A stretch of DNA of 64,000 bases, from positions 1-64,000 of the forward strand of contig JACVTC010000274.1 of the NCBI GenBank assembly GCA_016946835.1. The letters are read 5' to 3'. Origin of the DNA: Neocallimastix lanati (nom. inval.) (lineage: Eukaryota; Neocallimastigomycota; Neocallimastigomycetes; Neocallimastigales; Neocallimastigaceae). Below the pieces are notes generated by a model. It saw only the letters and a program-made list of their open reading frames with translations. It ran no database searches and was not told the DNA's origin. Position numbers and translations under genes: made by a program. Below, piece after piece: positions 51,501 through 63,350 of this stretch. How positions within the stretch are numbered: the stretch's first letter is position 1; the number at the start of each line of letters is the position of its first letter.

Positions 51501-52405
51501 TTTTATTCAATCTGTTCTTTCTTATTTAATATTCTACTTTTTATTTTATTTTATTTTATTTTATTTTATTTTATTTTATTTTATTTTATTCAATCTGTAC
51601 TTTCTTATTTAATATTCTACTTTTTATTTTATTTTATTTTATTCAATCTGTACTTTCTTGTTTAATATTCTACTTTTTATTTTATTTTATTCAATCTGTA
51701 CTTTCTTATTTAATATTCTACTTTTTATTTTATTTTATTCTATTTTATTCAATTTGTATTTTCTTATTTAATATTCTACTTCTTATTTTATTTTATTCTA
51801 TTTTATTCAATCTGTATTTTCTTATTTAATATTCTACTTCTTATTTTATTTTATTTTATTTTATTCAATCTGTACTTTCTTATTTAATATTCTACTTTTT
51901 ATTTTATTTTATTTTATTCAATCTGTACTTTCTTATTTAATATTCTACTTTTTATTTTATTTTATTTTATTCAATCTGTACTTTCTTATTTAATATTCTA
52001 CTTCTTATTTTATTTTATTCTATTTTATTCAATCTGTACTTTCTTGTTTAATATTCTACTTTTTATTTTATTTTATTCAATCTGTACTTTCTTATTTAAT
52101 ATTCTACTTTTTATTTTATTTTATTCTATTTTATTCAATTTGTATTTTCTTATTTAATATTCTACTTCTTATTTTATTTTATTCTATTTTATTCAATCTG
52201 TACTTTCTTGTTTAATATTCTACTTTTTATTTTATTTTATTCAATCTGTACTTTCTTATTTAATATTCTACTTCTTATTTTATTTTATTCTATTTTATTC
52301 AATCTGTACTTTCTTATTTAATATTCTACTTTTTATTTTATTTTATTTTATTCAATCTGTACTTTCTTATTTAATATTCTACTTTTTATTTTATTTTATT
52401 TTATT
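51501..52405. repeat. 16-copy minisatellite with variable TTTTA blocks
   Basis: A conserved core (TGTACTTTCTTATTTAATAT then TCTACTT) occurs 16 times, beginning near 51502, 51596, 51648, 51697 and so on to 52358, each followed by 2-10 TTTTA pentamers and ATTCAATC. Core variants (TCTTG versus TCTTA; GTATTT versus GTACTT; CTTCT versus CTTTT) recur in the same order in copies 3-5 and 10-12, indicating multi-unit duplications. Confidence 0.95.
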
Positions 52406-54533
52406 TTTCGTTAATGCTATTAATGGATTTAAAGAACAACCTTCTAATTCGGAATATCTAAATAAAAAAAATAAATTTAAGGTTAATGAAGAATCCATAA
52501 ATACAATGGAATCTTATTTTTATAAAGTTTATAATCTACATGAAAATAAATATGGATATATTGTTGATGAAAACGGTTATGAATTAATTTATATAAATAG
52601 TTATAATAAGGATTCTCAATCCTATCTTTTTAAATATAAATTATTAGACTCAGTTAAAAAATTAAATTCTATTATAAATAAAAATAAAGATAATCTTATT
52701 TATGGTGTTGGTATTAATACTAATGAAGATAATTTTTCTTCGGAAATTAATCCTATGACAATTTTAGAATCTGAAACAATTGATGAGGCTGTGGAAAAAT
52801 TATATAATGGCATCGAAGCTTTGGATGATGATAGCTTCAAAGATGAATTGATAAAAATACGAAACGAGCTAAATGAAATTAAAGAAGTAAATGATATAGA
52901 ATTAGAAAAAAATGGTGAACCAAGTCTCAATAGTGAAGTAGTTCATAAATTTTATATAATTCCGTAACTTCTAAGCAAGGTTTGCCAATTGATGAAAACG
53001 TTAAACCATCAGAAAACTTTTTATCCGTTCCAGGATTAGAAAATATTGATTTTGAGAATCCAGATACTATGATAAATACATTTAAAAATAAAGATATTTC
53101 AATAAAAGATAAAGAATATATTTTTAATGGATTAAAACTTGAAATTATTAATAGTGATCCAGAAAATGAAAGACTTTCTCATAGAATTTATACTGTAGTT
53201 CATAATTTAGATATATTTATAAAAAAAGAAAATAAAAAAAAATTAATTCATTTACATCAGATATTGGACATGAACGTTACATTACTGATTTTATTTCATT
53301 GACAAGTGATTACAATAATTTAGTTGCTGTAGCCATTCATCATGATGAAATATATAGTGATAAGCTTAGTATTAGTGAACCAATTAAACCAGTTGAATTA
53401 GACAATAGCATACTTCAGCGTTATAACTATATTATTAATAAAAAATTACAATTGTAGCTATAAAAGAAGTTGCAAAGAATAACTGATATCTATGATAAAG
53501 ATGCTTTTGGAACAACATATACATGAGGTAAATCTGTTATTAAAGAAGTTACTCTTTCAGACTTGAATAATATATGTAAAGATGGAAAAGTATTTTCCAC
53601 CAAAGTCAAATATATGACAGAAATTGTAGATAAAGCTAATGATGGTATTAGTACCACATTATTAAAAAAAAAATCTTATAAATCAAGATATATTCATACA
53701 AGATATCTTTCTCCAGCTAGTAGAAATTCAGAAGATATTAGTGATATCGAAACAAAATTTTGGAAAATTTAATAATGAATTTATTCCAAATGATATTCAG
53801 TCTATTCGTGATTATTCAAGTTTAAAGTTTTATGAAGCTATGAATGCTGTATCAAAATATAATCCATATTGTTACATTAGAAAATTTTGAAAATAAAAAT
53901 GGATTAGCTAATGTAGCTACTCTTTATCAAGGAGCAAAATCTTATAATGATATGTTCTATAAGTAAAGAATGTATTGAGGAACAAGAAAAGTCGGAATAT
54001 AAAGATTGTATTAGTGAACTTACTATAAATAATTACAAAAATGTATGCTCTAAAATTAACAGTGATAAATGTCAAAAATTTTATAATAATCCATTAGAAT
54101 TTTATTCTATATGAAGAGAAAACTCCAATTTTGTTGAGATGTTTCAATCATCATTAATAAAATCTTTGAAATTATCTTACCAAATGTCATGTCAAACGGA
54201 TGAAAATGGAAATTTATGTCCTTTTGCTTTGACTTCAATTAGACGAGAAGGTAATTCTAATATTTTAAATGATACATGTAAGTCTAAACTTTGTACGGAA
54301 TCAGCCATTAACATATATAAAAATTATGACTTAGACCAAATGGCAGCCTATGAAAGTCTATCAACTACTACTTGAAGTTACTCTTATGATGAATTAACCG
54401 TAGCTAAAAATTACTTTTTGAATTAGAATTAGAAAAATGTCAATTACATCATGTTTCAAGTGCTGTTATCATTAAAAGTAATAATGTTTTATTAATTTCT
54501 TTAGTTTTACTTTTTGTGTTACTTTCTCTTTAA
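52405..54533 (+). pseudogene. Secreted or GPI-anchored surface protein, decayed
   Basis: The minisatellite ends directly in coding sequence: FFVNAINGFKEQPSNSEYL resembles the end of a signal peptide plus mature start, so the true start is lost or hidden. Frame 1 continues through MESYFYKVYNLHENKYGYIVDENGYELIYINSY to 52967. Shifts lead to LPIDENVKPSENFLSVPGLENI (52982-53302), DIGHERYITDFISLTSDYN, and KFWKI at 53772. A Cys-bearing region is CISELTI...NVCSKINSDKCQKFYNN (53965-54090), then SYQMSCQTDENGNLCPFA...CKSKLC (54175-54300). The C-terminus is a hydrophobic VSSAVIIKSNN-VLLISLVLLFVLLSL (to 54533), typical of a GPI-anchor signal. At least six frame changes or stops. Family not recognised; a large fungal surface protein by layout. 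Confidence 0.6.
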
Positions 54534-54579
54534 ATAATGTATATTATTTTAAATAAATCAAAATTAATAATATTAAATA

Positions 54580-55800
54580 TTTATAAAAAAAAGTTGTTTG
54601 ATATTAAAGTATTTTTAGAAAAAAAAGCTACCTAAATTAAATCCTTTGACTATTTCTATTCCAGAAGTAGAGTATGATTATTTGATGGTAGAGAAAAAAA
54701 CTTACTATATATCCTTTATTCATGATGATTATGAAATTAAAATACCAGCACCAATCGATGGAGTATTTCGTTGTAGATGGGATTGAAAAAGTAATTATTT
54801 CACAAGAGATATTTTGTACTCCTATTTTTGTTTATAAGGAGGATCGTATTGAGTATAAGGAATGTAATGAAAAAGGAAAATTTCAATCTCTGGAGATGTT
54901 TACCGATTATAAATATATTGTATATTCAAAAAAAGATTATGTTAAAGCAATCTACAATAAGTAAAAGAAAAAGTGAAAAAGTTAAATTAGATTACCATAA
55001 TTTATGGAATGAAAATTATGTGGATTTAAACAATGAATACACTAATATTGATATACATTATAGATTTTCAAATAAAAGTCGAGAAAAAAAAATTAAGCAA
55101 TATGAAAAGATATACCTTATTAGATATTAGAGTTTATTATTCATTATTTTTCCAAGAGTTACGTATAAAAGGAATTAAGTCGCATGAAAGACAAAGTATA
55201 TCATTGGTGTATATTCTTCATCATTTGAATCCTTCGCTTTCCTTGGATGAAATTAAAAATATAATCCTATCGGTGGTGATTGGTGAAAATTTTACCTAAA
55301 GATATTAATATTATTATTCCGGATGCCTTTCCTGAAGAAACATTACATTCCATTCTATTATAGTTCGTCGTTCCGAAAGTCGTAATAAAATATTATCCAT
55401 GGTTGATAGAATGATCGATAGCCACTTTAATCCAGACTACTTACATTGTAATGAGTCATCATCAAACGATTCGTCATATGATGATAAAAGTACTAAATTC
55501 TATACTTATTTGGTAATTGCAAAATCATTATTTCATAATGAAGGAAATATTCAATATTATAATAGTCGTATTGATACCTTTTCTTATTTCTTATATCGTA
55601 GCATTAAATATTTTACCTTGAAAAATAAAAATATTACCACTGGATAAGTTCATTAAAAATTTAAATATAAAATTGTACGGGAATGTAAAATCTGGAAAAG
55701 TTCGTTCCTATTTCCGAGAATATGAAGCTATTTCTGTGCAAACGTTAAGTAAGCGTTCTTACTATAATCTGCTTCTTGATTTGATGACTGGTTTACTTTA
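54580..55800 (+). pseudogene. Decayed protein-coding gene of unknown family
   Basis: Overlapping short frames join as a former protein: KLPKLNPLTISIPEVEYDYL and TYYISFIHDDYEIKIPAPIDGVF (54625-54785); DGIEKVIISQEIFCTPIFVYKEDRIEY (54775-54960); KLDYHNLWNENYVDLNNEY (to 55130); YYSLFFQELRIKGIKSHERQ (55135-55299); MVDRMIDSHFNPDYLHCNES (55399-55647); and GNVKSGKVRSYFREYEAISVQTL (to 55800). The wording is protein-like (mixed hydrophobic and charged residues, D/E-rich turns), unlike the surrounding low-complexity DNA, but I recognise no domain. A mobile-element enzyme is one possibility. Joined to the copia 3 flank at about 55800. Confidence 0.45.
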
Positions 55801-56175
55801 CTAATTTCTAAATTTTTCAAAACAGAATTAAGGTCATTAATATTTATTTTTTCAAAATTGTATTCTTCGGAGTCACTGCTTTCATTATCACTGTCATTAC
55901 TATAGTCATTATCATTATGAATATCATTATTATAATGTAAAATATTTTATTTAATTATAAAAAATATAAATAATAGAAGATTAAGTATTACAATAATACA
56001 AAATACATAATTTATCTTTTTATATCTAATGTTAACATATTTATTTAATGTGATTGGATAAGTTAAATTCAAATAATCATTTAGTAAATAATTTATCTTA
56101 TAATATTCCTCCTCAAATATAACTCTCAGTAACTGTTATATTTGAATAATATACTTTGTGATAGAATAAAAATGA
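55801..56175. other. Junction segment at the 3' side of copia 3
   Basis: On the minus strand 55800-55930 reads as a Ser/Asp-rich acidic peptide (SNDSDNESSDSEEYNFEKI), possibly an old gag-pol junction fragment. A purine tract (minus strand GAGGAGGA at about 56107-56114) lies just beyond the copia 3 stop codon, so its 3' LTR should occupy roughly 55930-56106, but no partner LTR is found. Confidence 0.4.
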
Positions 56176-59100
56176 TTAATTTTGTATATTGGATATCTTA
56201 GTTAATATTGAATTTCTAAATTTTTCCATTGCTGTGTTGTTTAAGTATTTTGTAAATCCGTAAGCAAAGTTAAATTCTTGACTTATTATATTTTAATTTA
56301 ATTTTATTATTTTTTATTAATTCTCTAATATAATGCACTCTAATATCCATATGTTTTATTTTTGGATTGATAGATTGATTTTTAGCGTTGTATATTGCAT
56401 CTTTTTTATCTATGTTTATTTCAATGTATTTAATACTATGCTTCAATTCCTTCAACATATTTAAATACCATATACAATGTTTTACTACATTCAATAAGAC
56501 TGTAGTATTCTGATTCATCTGTGGATGTTGAAACGCAATGTTGTAACTTGGAACACCAGCTTGTTGGTGTACCACCAATTGTTATAAATAAATACGGTAG
56601 TTGATCTTCTAGTTATTAAATCCTAAGCGTAATCTGCGTCAACGAATGCCATAATATATTGGTCTCTCGTGAAATTTAATCCATATTCTAATGTATCTTT
56701 CAAATATCTGAATATTTTTACTACATTATTCCAGTCTTCTAGATTTGGTTCTTTAGATTTTCTTGCAGCTTTGGATACGGCATATATTATATCCGGCCTG
56801 GTATATATACTAAGATATAATAAGTTCCCTATGGCATTTCTATATTTTTTTCATTAAATTTTATTTTTCTTAGTTCCTTGTTCTCTACTGGAGTCATATT
56901 TCTATTTGGTGAAACATTGGACATATTGAATTTTTCTAATATTTCTTTCAAATATCTAGATTGATTTAAAAAGTAACCATGTTTATAGTTTATAAATTTT
57001 ATTCCAATTATAAAATCTACTTTACCAATATATTTAATTTTAAAATTGTTTTTTATTAGTTTCTTTTTGTCTTCTATTGAACTTTTTGTTCCAGCTAACA
57101 TTATGTCATCTACGTACATTGCCAATATACTTATTATTTTATTTTCTTTATTTCTTTTAATATATAAACATGGTTCGCTTGATAATCTTTAATATCCGAT
57201 TTTTGTTAAATGGTTATTTAATTCTTCATTCCATTCTGCACCACTTTGTTTAAGTCCATAAATTGCTTTTATTAGTTTCCAATATCTTTTGTTATAATCT
57301 TCATGTCCCTTTGGTGGTTTCATATATAAATCTTTTCTTAGATCGGCATTTAGATAAGCTGCATTAATGTCTATTTGCTCGATTTTGAAATCATTTTGTA
57401 CCGCTATATCAGTGAATACTGATTGAATCTTGTTTGAGAGTGGGTGAGAATGTATGTATCTTTATAATCGATACCAAACTGTTGGGTAAATCCCTTGACT
57501 ACCAGCCTGGATTTTCTTTTTGTAATTTGGCCTTGTGCATTTTTCTTGTATTTAAAGATCCATCTTGAAGATATTATATTTGCATTTTCTGGTATTGAGT
57601 TAATAGTTTTATAAACATTTAAGTTTTTCATATTTTCCAATTCATCTTTTACTGATTTTAACCATTCTTCTTTGTCTTTTAAGTTATTTATATCATCGAA
57701 GCTTGTTGGTTCACGTAACGTATTATCTATACTTTGTTTTTTATGTATTTTGTTTATATGGTTTTGACTTTTATTAATTTTTCTTTTTCTAAAATTATTT
57801 TTTATTTCATTGTTTTAATAATGTATTGTTTGAAATATTATTTATGTCAAGCTGATTGTTTTCATTTATACCATTTGGAAGGTTATTGGTACTATTCTTA
57901 ATAATATTATTATTGTTGTTGATATTGTTGTTGTTATTGGTGCTGCTATTATTATTACTATTATTGCTATTATTGTTATTATTATTATTATTATTTTTAT
58001 TATTATTGTTAATAGTGGTGTCAGTGTTGTTTGTGTAATTGTTTCTGTTTTTATCTTTATTAATGTTTATATTTTCATTTCCTATATTGTTATTAATTAT
58101 TTCATTTTTGTTGTTAATTTTATGGTATATTGATCTTTTATTTCTATTGTTGATATTTGGTATTTTTATTGGATATATATTGTTGTAATTGTAGCTGATG
58201 TTATCATTAGTGTTACTGTTGTAAGTATTATCATTATAATAGTTGTTTTCATAATTACTCCTTTCTGATTTTATAATTGGATGTAAAATTTGTAATATCA
58301 TTATAGCAATGAGATAGTGATGAATTGCCAGAAGTAAATTCGAAAAACTCTACATTTCTTGAAATTATAATTTTGTTGTTTGAAATGTCCAATATTTTGT
58401 ATGCTGTTGGGTTGTCATTATATCCAAGAAAGATGTCAAGGGAAGCATTATTTTCAAGTTTAGAACGAAGAGTTTTTGGAATGTAATAGAAGACCTTACA
58501 ACCAAAAACTCTTATATTAGAGTAGTTAACTTTGTTTTTTGTTAATATTTCTTATGATATTTTATTATTTGTTCCTTTATGTGGAATTCTATTGTAGATG
58601 TAGTTTGAGGTAGAAACAGCGTCTTGCCAAAATTGGTGACTTAACTTTGCATCTTTCATCATTGTTTTAGCAGAGTTGATGATTACGCCGTTAAATCTTT
58701 CTACTCTACCATTTTGTTGCGGATGGTAGGGAACAGTAAATTGATGCTGAATTCCATAGCTATTACAGAAGTTATTAAAATTTTTATTGTTGAATTCTGT
58801 ACCGTTGTCAGAACGGATGTATTTTATTCTATTGTTAAAAATATTTTTTATTTGGATGAACCAGTTATAAAATGAAGAAAATGTTTCTGATTTGTTCTTA
58901 ATAAATAATGTCCAGACATATCTGGAATGATCATCTAGAATGGAAATTATGTATTTATTACCGTAGAATGAATCTGGTAATGGACCAATTAAATCCATGT
59001 GTAATAGTTCAAAGATTCTTGATGTTCTACTGAAGGATTTTTTGAACGGTTTATTTTTGAGTTTAAAATTAATACAGAGTGGACATTTTGAATTTATATT

Positions 59101-59780
59101 TATTTTTAATAATTTTTGTTTAATATTGTCAATGTTAAAGTGTCCGAGTCTTCTGTGCCATAAATTGAGTTTGTCTATAGATTTTTAATATTTATAATTG
59201 ATTTCGTTTACAAACTTAGATTGATTTGGGTTTAAAAGATTGAATGGATGTGTTGAAATCCATAATTTAAATGTATTTATATTATCTAAAATTATATTCT
59301 GAATTCTGTTAGAGTGTTGATCATATATAATAACATAAGATTTATTATTAAAGTTTTTGAATATAATTTTATAACCTTGTTGTGTAAGCATTCCTATTGA
59401 TAATAAATTTTTATTAATTTTTGGTGAATAATATACGTTATTGATAGTAAATTTACAGTTGTCGATATATCCAATAAAATCACCAATAAACTGGGTTGAT
59501 ATTAATTGGTTATTGGCTAGATAAACATTTTCATTTCATTTTTTAATATTTTGCAATTTATTTAATTGATTAGTAATATTGATGGATGCACCAGAATCAA
59601 GTATCCAGCATATCATTTCCTTTTGATCATTACGTTTGTAAAGATCTGTTGAGATTGAATTGAAATTTAAGTTTTCATTTAAGTTAAAATCTTGTATAAA
59701 AGTATCAGCAAAATCAGTATTATAACTATTTCTTTCTAGTAGATTAGCATATTTTTTTTAGTTTCGATTATTTCCATTAA
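56176..59780 (-). pseudogene. Copia element 3 pol (protease-integrase-RT-RNase H), degenerate
   Basis: Minus strand, from protease ICWILDSGASINIT (about 59615-59575) through the GAG-pre-integrase LWHRRLGHFN...CPLC (about 59165-59070), integrase MDLIGPLPDSFYGNKYIISILDDHSRYVW (from 58998), SDNGTEFNNKNF and HPQQNGRVERFNG, an Asn-rich linker (57807-58301), RT with SRWIFKYKKN, LVVKGFTQQFGIDYKDTY, IYGLKQSG and the catalytic MYVDDIMLAG (about 57122-57093), to RNase H TRPDIIYAVSKAARK, VDADYA and the terminal FTKYLNN...ISNIQN with stop at 56176-56178. Stops and shifts separate the pieces (for example near 59187, 58552, 57800, 57450, 57190, 56850, 56610). Gag is missing: homology stops near 59780. A different copia lineage from elements 1 and 2 (DSGASI protease, HPQQNG integrase). 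Confidence 0.9.
57807..58301 (-). other. Asn-rich integrase-RT linker of copia 3
   Basis: 164-codon open frame composed largely of Asn, with Ser, Thr and Ile (NNNNSNNSNNNSS), between integrase and RT. It parallels the linkers of elements 1 and 2. Confidence 0.85.
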
Positions 59781-59866
59781 CTTTAACCTTACCTGCTTGC
59801 TTGCTTCAGTTCCATTTAAATGTGCCTTTTTTTTTTCCAAAAATTTCCATGTGCCATGTCACGAAG

Positions 59867-59898
<32 letters not shown>

Positions 59899-61619
59899 CA
59901 CAATATTTCTAATTAGAATCTTTTTTTTTTTTTTTTGTATTTAAGGAATCCATCTAAGGAAGATAGAATATTTTGCCTGCTCTTCTGCTTCTGATATTCG
60001 TATGAATGAATTTATACTGAATGACTTTGTATAAATAATTCATTCAATTCATTTTCTACCTTTTTTTTTTTTTTTTTTTTTTTTTCAAAAATTCTTTATT
60101 GACTGCTTCTTAACCACTGATCTTGATCTTGATCTTGATCTTTTTTGTCCTCTAATTTTATAAATATATCTCTTTGTAATATAAATGTTTCTTGTAATTC
60201 ATCCTTTTTTTTTTTTTTTTTTTTTTGATGACGTTTGCCTCTGTTATTATTTAAAATTTTTTTTCAAATTTTACTTTTTTCTTCCTTGAGTTCGAATCGA
60301 TTTTTTTTAATAATTATTATTATTGTTAAATTTACTATTATTAATATTATGAGTAACATTTTTTTTATTGATATAAATATTATTATTATTGTTATTTATT
60401 ATTATTATTATAAATAAAACTTTTATTATTATTATTATTATCAATATAATCTTTTTATTATTATTGCTATTATTATTATTATTATTATTATTATATTTTT
60501 GAATAATATTTGATAAATAATTCTATGCGTGTTCTTCTCCTATTTTGTAATATGGTAAAAAAAAATTTGAAAATGAATTGCTATTGGAGTTTTAAGATCG
60601 ATAAATATACCAATGGAACGTTTTTCAAAAGAAATTAAAGTTTAACAGCAACGAGAAAAAAAAAAAAAATTTTTTTTTTGTTATTTGCCATATCAAAAGA
60701 TTTTGTAAGCTTAAAAGGAATGTTAAATGTAACCTAAGAAGATGATGATGACCGGGAGGTGCACACAGTTATCAAATTTTATTTTCTTTAAAAAAAATTT
60801 TTTTTTTTTTTTTGAAAAACATAAAAATAAAATACTTTTTAATTAATATTGAATGGGAACACTTTGGAGTTGTATGATTTTTTTTTTAGAAATAGTTAGG
60901 TTTTTTTTTCTAATGTTTGTGTACTAAGAATAATCATTAGGTGATAGCCTCTTAATTTTTTAATTTAATTTTTCTTTTATGGTATAAAAAAAAATGATTT
61001 CAGGAAATGATTTTCATTGAAACTATTCGCAAAAACATCTTTTTCCTAATTTTTGATTTTGATTTGATTTGTTAACGTAAAAAAAGTAGTAAGTAGTCGT
61101 TATATGAATCTTAGTTTTTTTTTTTTTCCAGGCAAAAGCTCTGTTTAGGATTAGAATATTCCAGCTTTTACTTTTTTTTTTTAATCGAATCCCACTATTA
61201 TCTTCCTCTTTTCCTTTCCTTTCTATATTTTCAAGATTATTAATGGTAAATAATATATTTTTATTTTTTTTTTTTTGGAGAGCATTGCTATGAAAAATGT
61301 TGATGTTTCGTCCATGATTTATTGAAAAAAATTTCATTTTTTTTTTTCCTATTAAATCTTTATTTTTTTTTTTTTGAATTTCTTTCCTTTAAATTCTTAT
61401 TATTTTTTTATTATTTTGTTTGTTCTTGAACCTTTTTTTTTGTAAAAAAGATTTTCGAAAAAATAATCCATATTTGAATAGTAAGTTTTTTTTTATGATT
61501 TTTGAATTTTTTTTTTTGTTATTTCCCCAGGGCGATTAGTTGGTTATTAATCCAATTAAACTAAAAAAAAAACATTCATTTTTTGAAATGTTGGGTTAGA
61601 TGTGCCTTGATCATAGACA

Positions 61620-61650
<31 letters not shown>

Positions 61651-62002
61651 TCCATCAAATTTATACAGGAATTGTTGTTATCTATGTTGTTGTCTTTAAT
61701 GTCAACGTTTTTCTTAACTTAACAATATGACTTTTCTTTTTTTTTTTTTTTTGCTGACATATAATGTCTCAAAGTTATTTTTATACATTATAAACAAAGT
61801 ATTACTTTGTTTCTTTTTTTTGGAATTTGAGAGTTGCAGTTATTTATAGGAAAATAACTCTTCGCTTTCAGTTTTTTTGGATTTTTTGGAGTTGAAGTAT
61901 TTTATTCCTTTCTTCTTCTTACCCTAGATGAAGTTAAAAAAAGGTTTTAAATATTATTTTTAAAATTATTATAAAAAAAGAAAATAATTTTTTTTTATTT
62001 AT
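59781..62002. other. Poly-T-rich gene-free region
   Basis: T runs of 15-35 bases recur every 50-150 bp (59869-59898, 59923-59936, 60061-60085, 60205-60226, 61736-61752); also four GATCTT hexamers (60119-60142) and TTA microsatellites (60310-60495). Some intervening 40-80-bp pieces are fairly balanced in composition (for example 60720-60775), but no frame or RNA gene is supported. Confidence 0.5.
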
Positions 62003-62870
62003 ATGATTTTAGGATGGAATAATTTATTAGCTAGAGTATTTATTTATAAAGAAATTAAAATAATTAATAATAATTATTTTTGTGATTATTTTATTTATCT
62101 AATTTTAAAATATTTTTTAACTATGACAGATATTATAAAAATTTTTTTTTCCTCAAATACGAATATCCGTTTAAACATTTATTTTAAAACTAAAGAATAT
62201 CCATTGATTTACAGAAATGATATTTTTAAATCGTAAAAATGATAATCTCATGGTTAATCTTCAATATTTAAATAGAGAAATACCAAACTGAAAGGGTAAC
62301 AACTTATGCAACAGCGAACATAAAAAATTAAAAGATTTAACTGAAGAAGATAAAGAAAAAATAAATTAAAAAATGAGCTTCAAGGTAACGATGAAAATAA
62401 TATGGATGAAGAAGAATTTTTCTATAAGTAAAGGAGAAGAAGAAAAAAAAAACTGAAGATGAAAAAAGGTAATGAAAGAAATAGAAAAAAATGATTTAAA
62501 AAAAAAAACGAATCATTTTATTGGAAAAACTTTTAAACTTTGATTTATTTGTAAATAATATAAAAGTTCATATAAAAAAAAGAAAAACCAGCTATTTTAT
62601 TTTAGGATTTGGTTATAATAAAAAAGAAAAAATGATAATTTTTACTTTTGTGTCTATTAACAAATGCAGATGAATTGATAAAAAAAAATAGAAATTTCAA
62701 GTACAAAAATGATGAAGATTTGTTAAAGATGATCCCTTTAGGATACCTCAAAACTTATAACAACCATCCTTGCCAAAAAAAGTTCTGAATATAAATATAA
62801 TTAAATGACTAATAGAATTATAATAAATTTCTTAATATTATAATATCTTTGATAATGGAAGATAACGAAG

Positions 62871-62910
<40 letters not shown>

Positions 62911-63350
62911 AAAATATTATTGGTATTTTAATCTTTAGAGATGAAGAAAAAAAAATAAGAGATATGGGGTATAAGGAAATAATAATTATACATTTTACTG
63001 ATCTAAAAAAAAAAAAAATTTGAAACTTTGAAAGAAGAAAAAAAAAAAAAAGAAAAAAGATCTATAATTACTTTTTTTTTTTTTAAATTGATTCAAATTA
63101 CTAATATTTTTAAAATTAAAAAAATAATATCTTTATTTGTTCAAAACAAGAATGATTTAATATCTTTTGGAAAGAAATAAAAACTTATTGTCATTAAGTG
63201 TGAAGTCGAAAAATAAAAAAAACTGGAAGAATATATTACATGAATTTGAATATAGAGAGGAAAAAAATCAAGGAAAAAGGTAAAAAAAAAAAAAAAAAAA
63301 GGATATTAAAATTGAAGGTTCATTAAATCATTCAACAAAATGATATAAAA
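62003..63350 (+). pseudogene. Possible remnant of a Lys/Glu-rich gene
   Basis: 62003-62236 is an open 77-codon frame (MILGWNNLLARVFIYKEIKI). Downstream, frame fragments look protein-like: TEEDKEKIN, NDENNMDEEEFFYK, NADELIKKNRNFKYKNDEDLLKMIPLGYLKTYNNHP (about 62660-62770), GILIFRDEEKKIRDMGYKE (about 62915-62985) and KIISLFVQNKNDLISFGKK (about 63118-63178). They are broken by stops and poly-A runs (62872-62909). No family recognised; it could also be chance coding-like AT sequence. Confidence 0.25.

Noticed and set aside
51501-52405. CRISPR-like array of regularly repeated units
   Set aside because: Spacers are variable numbers of TTTTA pentamers, not unique sequence; a minisatellite in a eukaryotic genome.
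60288-60300. tRNA B-box-like GAGTTCGAATCGA
   Set aside because: No acceptor, D-arm or anticodon arm can be built around it.
61023-61337. 104-residue minus-strand open frame (MKFFSINHGRNINIF...)
   Set aside because: Held open mainly by poly-T-derived Lys runs in a low-complexity region; no homology or domain-like pattern.
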